From Streptomyces alboniger (lineage in GTDB: Bacteria > Actinomycetota > Actinomycetes > Streptomycetales > Streptomycetaceae): a stretch of DNA of 64,000 nt. The notes below the pieces were generated by a model. It made no database searches. It worked only from the letters and a program-made list of their open reading frames with translations, and was not told the DNA's origin. Both the position numbers and the translations under genes were made by a program. Positions 57,570-64,000 of this stretch are shown here, piece by piece (position 1 is the stretch's first letter; each line of letters starts with the position of its first letter). The stretch covers positions 248,001-312,000 of the forward strand of contig NZ_CP023695.1 of NCBI RefSeq assembly GCF_008704395.1, in the 5' to 3' direction.

Positions 57570-58622
57570 TCACCCTCCGCGTGCTCTGCCGATCTGGGTC
57601 AGCGCATCGCGCAAGGTGGCCGGTCGCAGCGTGCCGCGCACGGCGGGGCCCGCCCAGCCGGGTCCGCCCAGCATGACCACGGGCCGTCCGCGGGCGCCGC
57701 GCACACCCCAGCGGGCGTCGGCGATGTGCCGGGCCAGCGGCACGCTCGCGGTGGAGCGGGCCTGTGACCACAGGACGACGACCGCGGGCCCCGTCCTGCG
57801 GACCGCCGCCGAGACCGCCTCGACCGGCACAGCCGCGCCGAACATGCGTTGCGGGATGCCGAGTTCACCGACGGCCGCGCTGAGCGCCTCCAGCGGCAGC
57901 GAGTGCTGCTCGCCTGGGACGCAGGCCAGGACGAGCGGCGCCGACGGGGAGCGCGTGGGCGGGGCCGAGGCGCAGCGGTGCAGGGTGCGGGAGACATGCC
58001 AGGACAGCAGGTGCTCGACCTCTACGTACCGGTCGCCCGCCTCCTCCCACTTGCGGCCCACCGCGTGCAGCGTCGGCACCATGACCTCCTGCCACGCGGC
58101 GACCAGTCCGTGCCGCTCCACCGACTCGGCCAACAGCTCCTGGACGGCGGGCGCGTCGAGCCGGACGGCGGCACGGGAGAGGCCCCTTCGCTGCCGTACG
58201 AAGAGGTGGGCGTCGGAGCCGAGGCCGGACCCGGCGCTGGACCCGATGCCGGACTCGGTATCGGACGCGGAGCCGGACCCGGCGTCGGATCCGAGGTCGG
58301 GCCCGAGTCCGGAGTCCACGTCAGGTCCTGGCCATGCGCCGCCTTTGAGTGCCGCGCGGGCCGCGTCGGCCGGGGGTACTCCCAGCGAAGTGAGGCGGCC
58401 CATTTCCTCTACGACCGCGATGTCCCGCTCCGACCAGCGGCGGTGGCGGCCCGGTTGCCGTCGGGCCGGGCCGAGGCCGTACCTGCGGTCCCAGGTGCGC
58501 AGTGTCGTCGGTGACACTCCCAGCCGTCTGGCCACGGTGCCGGTCGTGATCGCGGCGCCCTCCGTGCCGCCGTCCGGCGGCCGTTCCGATGCCGCCCCCT
58601 CGCGTACCCGAGGCTCGCTCAT
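57570..58622 (-). CDS. MerR-type regulator with B12-binding-like C-terminus (LitR/CarH-like)
   Basis: A 350-residue regulator. Residues about 25-95: MerR HTH (ITTGTVARRLGVSPTTLRTWDRRYGLGPARRQPGRHRRWSERDI). A Gly/Ser/Asp repeat linker follows. The rest resembles the methionine-synthase-like B12 cap and binding domains: VQELLAESVERHGLVAAWQEVMVPTLHAVGRKWEEAGDRYVEVEHLLSWHV, then LACVPGEQHSLPLEALSAAVGELGI with a His (GEQH) at the cobalt-ligand place. The light-sensing W-x9-EH motif of CarH is W-x10-EH here and D/E-x-H-x-x-G is E-x-H-x-x-P, so cofactor binding is likely but altered. Divergent from an ECF sigma gene. Confidence 0.75.
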   Translation of the reverse strand: MSEPRVREGAASERPPDGGTEGAAITTGTVARRLGVSPTTLRTWDRRYGLGPARRQPGRHRRWSERDIAVVEEMGRLTSLGVPPADAARAALKGGAWPGPDVDSGLGPDLGSDAGSGSASDTESGIGSSAGSGLGSDAHLFVRQRRGLSRAAVRLDAPAVQELLAESVERHGLVAAWQEVMVPTLHAVGRKWEEAGDRYVEVEHLLSWHVSRTLHRCASAPPTRSPSAPLVLACVPGEQHSLPLEALSAAVGELGIPQRMFGAAVPVEAVSAAVRRTGPAVVVLWSQARSTASVPLARHIADARWGVRGARGRPVVMLGGPGWAGPAVRGTLRPATLRDALTQIGRARGG

Positions 58623-58776
58623 ACGCTCACGATACGACGCACAATCGACGCGGGTTGCCGAGTGCGCGAAGCTGTTCCCAAGATGACCCAGCCGTAGCCG
58701 GACCACGGCCCGCCCGGTCGATTCCCGTCAGTTCAGGGGCGGTTGCCGATCGATTCGAGGAGCTGACGAGACGCCG

Positions 58777-59370
58777 ATGAGCACAGCGGTGCCACACCCC
58801 GCGCGGGGGCCCGCGGAAGTGCCGGACAGGGAAGCCGCGTTGGCGGCGGGACTGGCCGCCGGGGACGAGGCGTGCCTCGCCACGGTCTACCGGCGGTGGG
58901 GGCCGCGGGTGCAGGCGCTGGCCCGGCGTGCGCTCGGTGACAGCCGTGAGGCGGAGGACGTGGCCCAGCAGGTGTTCCTCGCCGCCTGGCGCGGCCGGTC
59001 CGGATACTGCCCCGAACTCGGCAGCCCCATGGCCTGGTTGACCGGCATCACCCGACGGAAGATCGCGGACGCGTTGGCGGCGCGGTCCCGAAGGGCGGCC
59101 CTCGTCGAGGGCGCGGCGGCCCGGTACCCCGTGGACGGCCCCTGTCAGGAGGAGGTGGACGCGGTGGTCGACCGGATGCTGGTGGCGCAGGAGTTGGCGA
59201 GGCTGCCGGTGCCGCAGCGGACGGTGCTGCGTCTGACGTTCTACGAGGACCTCACCCAGCCGCAGATCGCCGAGCGCACCGGGTGGCCGCTGGGCACGGT
59301 CAAGAGCCACGCGCGGCGCGGCATGCACCGGCTGCGCCTGTTGCTGCGGGACGCGCCGGGCGACACGTAG
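58777..59370 (+). CDS. ECF sigma factor (LitS-like position)
   Basis: A 197-residue ECF sigma factor. Region 2: ATVYRRWGPRVQALARRALGDSREAEDVAQQVFLAAWRGRSGYCPELGSPMAWLTGITRRKIADALAARSRR. Region 4: LPVPQRTVLRLTFYEDLTQPQIAERTGWPLGTVKSHARRGMHRLRLLL. No anti-sigma gene adjoins it. It is divergent from the MerR-B12 regulator, the layout of litR-litS in light-induced streptomycete loci. ATG 58777 follows GAGGAGC. The 154-base gap contains GGTTGCCGA twice (58653-58661, 58741-58749). Confidence 0.88.
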   Translation: MSTAVPHPARGPAEVPDREAALAAGLAAGDEACLATVYRRWGPRVQALARRALGDSREAEDVAQQVFLAAWRGRSGYCPELGSPMAWLTGITRRKIADALAARSRRAALVEGAAARYPVDGPCQEEVDAVVDRMLVAQELARLPVPQRTVLRLTFYEDLTQPQIAERTGWPLGTVKSHARRGMHRLRLLLRDAPGDT

Positions 59371-59722
59371 CCAAGAATCTTCGGTCCGGTGCATCCGCGC
59401 ACCCCCCGTGGGCGGTAACAAGAAGCAACCCTCCGTGGCCGGCATCGGCTCGGGGCCGACGGGCTCGCCCGGACCCCGCTCCCTGTGCGCCTCAGCGGAG
59501 TCGGCGCCGCTGAGGGTGCCGCCGTCGTCCCCCGAACGGCGGCCGGGGGCCGTGGGTGGTCGGGGCCGCGTGTCACACCACCCACGGCCTGGGGTGCCGG
59601 AGGCCTCGCCCGGCAAACGTGCCTACCGCCTGGAGCCGGGATCCGCATCCCTCCGCGGTCGGGTGCGCGTGCGACCACGGTCCGACGCGCCGTCAAGGTC
59701 CCCTGGCATAGCGTCCCTTGGC
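59371..59722. other. 352-base non-coding gap with two inverted repeats
   Basis: Between the ECF sigma and secreted hydrolase genes. It holds CCTCAGCGG/CCGCTGAGG (59490-59498 with 59507-59515, 8-base loop) and GGCCGTGGGTGGT with its exact reverse complement (59548-59560 and 59577-59589, 16-base spacer). TAGCGT (59709-59714) could be the -10 box of the next gene. The longer frame upstream of ATG 59723 looks non-coding. No small gene is evident. Confidence 0.55.
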
Positions 59723-60910
59723 ATGATCACAGACCGGATCGCCGGGCACCGCCGCGCCCTCGCCGCCGCCCTCACCCTCGCTCTCGCCGCGCCCGCCGCG
59801 GCCACGGCGACCGCCCACGCCGGCGCCCCGAAGCACGCAACGACGGCCGAGGTGGCCTCGGAGCCGTGGCGGCTGCCGCGTCCCACCGGGCCGTACGCCG
59901 TGGGCCGGGACACCCTGCACCTCGTCGACAAGAGCCGCCGTGACCCATGGGTGCCCTCGGCGGGCGCCCGGGAGCTGATGGTGTCCGTCTACTACCCAGG
60001 ACGGCCCGGCGGCGGGCGCCCCACGGCGTACACCTCCGAGGAAGAGGCCCGGCTCCTGCTGGAGTCGGCGGGGGCGGACGGACAGGTCTCCGCGGCCGCC
60101 TACAGCGCCACCCGCGTCTTCGCCCGCTCCGGAGCGCGGCCGGCGCCGGGCCGGTTCCCGCTGGTCGTGCTCTCCCCCGGCTTCACCGCGCCGCGCACCA
60201 CCCTCACCCACCTCGCCGAGGACCTCACATCCCGGGGGTTCGTCGTCGCCACCGTCGACCACGCCTACGAATCCGTCGGGACGGCGTTCCCCGGTGGGCG
60301 CATCCTCACCTGCCGGGCCTGCGAGCCCGCCCAGGAGCCGGGGATGGGCAAGGTCGCCACCGAGGGGCGGGCCAAGGATCTCTCGTACGTCATCGACCGG
60401 TTGACCGGCGGTGATGATTCCTGGCGGTACGCCCGCACGATCGAGCCGCGGCGGATCGGCGTCGGCGGGCACTCCATCGGCGGAGCTGCCGCGCTCGCCA
60501 CCATGACCACCGACCCGCGCGTACGGGCGGGCATGAACATGGACGGGAGCTTCCACACGGCCCCCGCGGAGATCGGCGGCCGTCCGTTCCTGATGGTCGG
60601 CACCGAGGCCGAACACACTCCGGGGCGCGCGGACGGCAAGAACTGGGACCGCACCTGGGAGGGCCTGGACGGCTGGAAGCGGTGGCTCACCGTCAAGGGC
60701 TCCGGGCACTTCAGCTTCACCGACGTGCCCGTCATCGCCGAGCAAGCGGGAATCGTCGACCTTCAAGTACCGCTCTCCGGTGAGCGGTCGCAGCGCATCA
60801 CGCGTGCGTACATCGGCGCCTTCTACGAGAAGTGGCTGCGCGGCGCTGCGCGGCCGCTCCTCGACGGGCCGACGGCGGGCCATCCCGAGGTCGTCTTCGC
60901 CCGGCGCTGA
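59723..60910 (+). CDS. secreted alpha/beta hydrolase, PAF-acetylhydrolase-like
   Basis: A 395-residue exported enzyme. Signal peptide about 1-34 (ALAAALTLALAAPAAATATAHA). The hydrolase domain has LMVSVYYPGRPG, FPLVVLSPGFTAPRT, FVVATVDHAYES, and the elbow IGVGGHSIGGAAALATM, with GMNMDGSFH and a late His in GSGHFSFTDVPV. This is the PAF-AH / plasma lipase-like group. Target probably a phospholipid or short-chain ester; not provable. No ribosome site; ATG 59723 lies 8 bases after a TAGCGT, maybe leaderless. A second secreted esterase follows. Confidence 0.82.
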   Translation: MITDRIAGHRRALAAALTLALAAPAAATATAHAGAPKHATTAEVASEPWRLPRPTGPYAVGRDTLHLVDKSRRDPWVPSAGARELMVSVYYPGRPGGGRPTAYTSEEEARLLLESAGADGQVSAAAYSATRVFARSGARPAPGRFPLVVLSPGFTAPRTTLTHLAEDLTSRGFVVATVDHAYESVGTAFPGGRILTCRACEPAQEPGMGKVATEGRAKDLSYVIDRLTGGDDSWRYARTIEPRRIGVGGHSIGGAAALATMTTDPRVRAGMNMDGSFHTAPAEIGGRPFLMVGTEAEHTPGRADGKNWDRTWEGLDGWKRWLTVKGSGHFSFTDVPVIAEQAGIVDLQVPLSGERSQRITRAYIGAFYEKWLRGAARPLLDGPTAGHPEVVFARR

Positions 60911-61068
60911 TCCCTCGGCCCCTTGGGCCGCTGCCACGGTCTGCGCACTGCCGGCCTGCGGCGGCGCGCGGTAGTTGAAGACCGGTGATTTCGCCGATGC
61001 GTCCGGGCCGGGTGTGCCCGGACAGTTGCGGCTGCCGGCCATCGTCCCGCCGAAAGGACGCCACCATC

Positions 61069-62004
61069 GTGCAGCAGCTCAGAAACGAGACCATCGGCAG
61101 CCCCTCGCCCCACCGCGCGCCCCGGCGGTTCCGCCCGCGCCTGGTGCGGGCGGGGCTCGCCGCCCTCCTGGCCGCGGGCGGACTGTTCACCGCCCAGTCG
61201 GGCAGCGCGGGCGCAGCGCAGAACCCGTACGAACGCGGTCCCGCGCCGACCGTGTCGAGCATCGAGGCCCCTCGTGGCCCCTACGCCGTGTCCGAGACAC
61301 GCGTGTCGTCCCTGGGCGTCACCGGGTTCGGCGGCGGCACCCTCTACTACCCGACGACCACGAGGGACGGCACGTTCGGCGCGGTCGCGATCTCTCCCGG
61401 CTACGGGGGCACCCAGTCGTCCATCTCGTGGCTCGGGCCGCGGCTCGCCTCGCAGGGCTTCGTCGTCTTCACCATCGACACCCTCAGCACACTCGACCAG
61501 CCCGCCGGCCGCGGCGGTCAACTCCTCGCCGCGCTCGACTACCTGACACAGCGCAGCAGCGTGCGCGACCGCGTCGACAGCGGCCGGCTCGGCGTCATGG
61601 GCCACTCCATGGGCGGCGGTGGCTCCCTGGAGGCCGCCAAGAGCCGCCCCGCGCTCCAGGCGGCCATCCCGCTGACCGGCTGGAACCTCGACAAGACCTG
61701 GCAGGAACTGCGTACGCCCACCCTCGTCGTCGGCGCGGACGGCGACACGATCGCCCCGGTCTCCTCGCACTCGGAGCCCTTCTACGAGAGCCTCGCCGGC
61801 TCCCTCGACAAGGCGTATCTGGAGCTGAACGGCGCGAGCCACTTCACGCCCAACTCCTCGAACACCACCATCGCGAAGTACAGCGTGTCGTGGCTCAAGC
61901 GCTTCATCGACAACGACCTGCGCTACGAACAGTTCCTCTGCCCGCTGCCCCGCCCCGGTGCGACGATCGAGGAGTACCGGGGCAACTGCCCGCACACCTC
62001 CTGA
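61069..62004 (+). CDS. cutinase / PET-hydrolase-like secreted esterase
   Basis: A 311-residue exported polyester-hydrolase relative. The signal peptide ends near residue 49 ([17 protein letters not shown]), leaving about 262 residues as in TfCut2/LCC enzymes. Ser180 in [14 protein letters not shown], Asp226 in [12 protein letters not shown] and His258 in GASHFTPN form the triad; Tyr112 (SPGYGGT) and Met181 are the oxyanion residues, and Trp205 ([11 protein letters not shown]) lies where LCC and TfCut2 bind the aromatic ring. Cys291 and Cys307 should form the C-terminal disulfide. GTG 61069 with AAAGGA upstream is preferred over the ATG 28 codons earlier. Activity is inferred from family only. 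Confidence 0.88.
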   Translation: MQQLRNETIGSPSPHRAPRRFRPRLVRAGLAALLAAGGLFTAQSGSAGAAQNPYERGPAPTVSSIEAPRGPYAVSETRVSSLGVTGFGGGTLYYPTTTRDGTFGAVAISPGYGGTQSSISWLGPRLASQGFVVFTIDTLSTLDQPAGRGGQLLAALDYLTQRSSVRDRVDSGRLGVMGHSMGGGGSLEAAKSRPALQAAIPLTGWNLDKTWQELRTPTLVVGADGDTIAPVSSHSEPFYESLAGSLDKAYLELNGASHFTPNSSNTTIAKYSVSWLKRFIDNDLRYEQFLCPLPRPGATIEEYRGNCPHTS

Positions 62005-62037
62005 GGAGGCTTCCCAGCTCACTCGCGCGGAAGTAGC

Positions 62038-64000
62038 GTGACGGTCGTGGCCGGACTGACAACCCTGACGAGTCCTCCCCTCCGGATATACGGCCGGAGC
62101 ACTCAACTGCACGCCATCGAAACCCTGTTGAACGGCGTGCGCGCGGGGCGGGGCGGAGTGCTGGTGCTGGCGGCGGCGCCAGGGTTCGGCCGCACCACAC
62201 TGCTCGCGCACGCCGCCCGCTCCTTCCGCTCCTCCCGGGCGGGGACGGTCCTGAGCACGCGCGCCGACCCCGCCGAGTCCCTGATCCCGTACAGCGGTGT
62301 GCACTCCCTGTGGTGCGCGGGAGGCGCTCCTCGCACACCGCCCGAGGAACCGGGGGCCCTGCTCCCCGCCGTGCGTGACCTCGCGGGCGGGCGTCCCCTG
62401 CTGGTCTGCGTGGACGACGCCCATCTGTGGGACGCCGCTTCCCGTGCCGCTCTGGGCTTCGCCGCCCGCCGCCTCGAAGGACCGCACCCGATCGGCCTCC
62501 TCCTCTCCGTCGCGGCACACCGCGCGGACGATCCGCGGCTGGCCGCGCTGCCCGTCCTGCACCTGGACCCGCTCGCACCGCCCGACGCGGCGGCGCTCGT
62601 CGACGACCTCACGCGGGGCGGCGCCCACCCCGTCGTACACGAGGTCGTACGCGAGGAGATCCTCGGGGCGGCGGGCGGCAGTCCGCGTCTGGTCCATGAC
62701 CTGATCGCCGACCTGACACCCCATCAGCCAGCGGGGCGGGCGCCACTGCCCCAGCGGCTGTACGAGGCCGACCCGTCCCCGTACGACAGCAGCCCTTCCC
62801 CGTATGACGGCGGCCCGTCCCCGTTCGACGGCAGCACGCCCGCGTTCGACGGCATCGCGCCCCCGTACTCCGGCCTGGAGCCGCTCGAACTGCCGCCGGA
62901 CACCGAGGCGTTCCTGCTCCTCGTGGCCGCGGCCCATGAGCCCGGGGCCGAGGACGCGGGCGCCGACGCGGATCTCGTCCTGCGGGCCGGTGCGGCGGCC
63001 GAACTCCACGGCGCGGCGCCGGGTCCGGCGGAGGCGGCCGGGATCGTGCGTCGCTCGGCCGGCCGGATCCGCTTCGACACCCCCGGGCTGCGCGACGCCC
63101 TGTACACCGGAGCGATGCCCGCCCGGCGCCGGGCCGCCCACCGGCTGCTCGCCTCGGTCCTCGACGACGGGCGTACGCCCCCGCTGCTCCGGCAGCTGCA
63201 CCGGGCCCTGGCGGCCGAGGGGCCCGACGCCCCTCTCGCCGCCGCGCTGTCCTCCGCGGCGGACGCCCCCGGGACGGCGCCCCACGCACAACGCGCGGCC
63301 GCCCTGTCCGTGGCCGCGGACCTCACCCGGCCCGCGCTAGAGCGTGCCCTGCGTCGAGCCGCCGCCGCCCGGCACGCCCGGCTCGCGGGCCTGCCGGGGC
63401 CGGCGCGGGACCTGCTCGGCGCCGCCCGTTCCGAGTCGGCGGACGCCCGGGTGCGCGGCGCCGTCGAACTGGTCCGGGGGCAGCTCGCGCTCGCGGACGG
63501 CCCCGTCGCCGACGCCCACGAGGCCCTCGTGCTCGCGGCGGAACTCCTCGCCCCGCACGACCCGGACGGCGCCCGGGAGGCCCGCCTCTGCGCCATGGCG
63601 GCGGCCTGGGACATGGGCGACGCCGCCGCCTACCTGTCGGCCCTGGGCGCACCCCCGGAGGACGCGGCCCCGGGGCCACGGGCGGCGGGCGCCGACATCC
63701 TGGCCGAGGAGTACCGCGCCGCCATGTCCGACGTGATGCGGGGGCGGCTCGGTGCCGCGAGCCTGGGGCTGCGCGGGGTCGTGGCACGGGGGCAGGGTGC
63801 GGACGAACCGACGCGGCTGCTGCGGGCCGGGGTGGCGGCCCTCGTCGTCGGCGACCTCGCGGCGGCCTCCCGTGTCAACGCGCGGGCCCTGGCCGCGGCA
63901 CGGGCGCGGGGCATGGACATCCACGTACCGCAGGCCTTGGAGTACCTGGCCTATGCCGAACTGCGCGCCGGGCGGCACGCGCGTGCCCGGGCGCACGCCG
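62038..64000 (+). CDS. LAL-type (AAA-LuxR) transcriptional regulator, 3' end missing
   Basis: The frame runs from GTG 62038 (GGAAG upstream; GTG 62047 possible) off the right edge, at least 654 residues. It opens with a P-loop variant LAAAPGFGRTTLLAHAAR, where Arg replaces the Walker Lys, then LLVCVDDAHLWDAASRAAL (Walker B with the D-D-A-H of LAL ATPases). A Pro/Ser/Tyr/Asp heptad repeat linker follows and then long TPR-like helices. LAL regulators end in a LuxR HTH, which would lie beyond the window. Role unknown. Confidence 0.78.
   Translation, partial: MTVVAGLTTLTSPPLRIYGRSTQLHAIETLLNGVRAGRGGVLVLAAAPGFGRTTLLAHAARSFRSSRAGTVLSTRADPAESLIPYSGVHSLWCAGGAPRTPPEEPGALLPAVRDLAGGRPLLVCVDDAHLWDAASRAALGFAARRLEGPHPIGLLLSVAAHRADDPRLAALPVLHLDPLAPPDAAALVDDLTRGGAHPVVHEVVREEILGAAGGSPRLVHDLIADLTPHQPAGRAPLPQRLYEADPSPYDSSPSPYDGGPSPFDGSTPAFDGIAPPYSGLEPLELPPDTEAFLLLVAAAHEPGAEDAGADADLVLRAGAAAELHGAAPGPAEAAGIVRRSAGRIRFDTPGLRDALYTGAMPARRRAAHRLLASVLDDGRTPPLLRQLHRALAAEGPDAPLAAALSSAADAPGTAPHAQRAAALSVAADLTRPALERALRRAAAARHARLAGLPGPARDLLGAARSESADARVRGAVELVRGQLALADGPVADAHEALVLAAELLAPHDPDGAREARLCAMAAAWDMGDAAAYLSALGAPPEDAAPGPRAAGADILAEEYRAAMSDVMRGRLGAASLGLRGVVARGQGADEPTRLLRAGVAALVVGDLAAASRVNARALAAARARGMDIHVPQALEYLAYAELRAGRHARARAHA
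62769..62878 (+). repeat. heptapeptide repeat linker in the LAL regulator
   Basis: Five imperfect 21-base units, each about x-P-S-P-Y/F-D-G, around residues 245-280 (for example PSPYDSS, PSPYDGG, PSPFDGS, TPAFDGI). It joins the ATPase domain to the helical part and is unlike the rest of the protein. Confidence 0.75.

Overview
The window looks like a chromosomal stretch of a Streptomyces (or very close actinomycete). The G+C content is very high with strong third-position GC bias, GTG starts are common, and the gene set is typical of the genus: a SARP/AfsR regulator with TTA codons, ANTAR proteins, Asp23/AmaP-type envelope proteins, LCP protein, many secreted proteins and tiny hydrophobic proteins. 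I saw no rRNA, tRNA, CRISPR array, insertion sequence or prophage. All calls come from reading translations, motifs and spacing; no database search was run.

Layout. 1-6.9 kb: end of a membrane protein gene, two alpha/beta hydrolases and a GNAT on the minus strand, then a large AfsR-like SARP-NB-ARC-TPR regulator. 7.0-14.7 kb: a lipid/isoprenoid-looking cluster (aldehyde dehydrogenase, MpaB/Lcp-type oxygenase, polyprenyl diphosphate synthase, lipid kinase, MFS exporter, SDR). 14.8-16.4 kb: secreted ricin-B/FG-GAP protein. 16.6-21.1 kb: betaine aldehyde dehydrogenase, GMC oxidoreductase and APC permease, a likely choline/amine catabolic operon. 21.4-30.6 kb: lytic transglycosylase, LCP protein, ThpR, PepSY lipoprotein, subtilase, TetR-hydrolase pair and an aldo/keto reductase behind a MerR-type promoter. 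30.7-32.1 kb: two decayed genes (GNAT with a frameshift, methyltransferase with a stop) and a winged-helix regulator.

32.2-46.1 kb: a STAS-ANTAR fusion, a TPR/AAA+ pair, three tandem small secreted cysteine proteins, a Sua5/YciO protein, an ANTAR-GAF protein, and a run of small membrane proteins, BrkB, VanZ, YdcF, DJ-1 and GlsB proteins. 46.3-49.6 kb: a regulated hydrolase module (TetR, AtzE-like amidase, AtzG-like small subunit, divergent metallo-beta-lactamase hydrolase) with a 17-base sequence repeated exactly at two operator-like sites. 50.4-54.6 kb: a divergent envelope-stress locus with an ECF sigma factor, a zinc-anti-sigma/Asp23 fusion, and four further Asp23/AmaP-like proteins. 54.6-59.4 kb: SnoaL-like protein, DegT-type aminotransferase, CelD-type acyltransferase, and a MerR-B12 regulator divergent from an ECF sigma factor (LitR/LitS-like arrangement). 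59.7-64 kb: two secreted alpha/beta hydrolases, the second closely resembling PET-hydrolysing cutinases, and a truncated LAL-type regulator at the window edge.

The best candidates for an undescribed system are (i) the ECF/ZAS-Asp23 locus, (ii) the AtzE/AtzG-MBL module with its repeated operator, and (iii) the polyprenyl synthase-MpaB-ALDH cluster, which could make and then oxidatively cleave an isoprenoid chain. Five genes also share a TANNNT hexamer exactly six bases before the start codon, which suggests leaderless transcripts.
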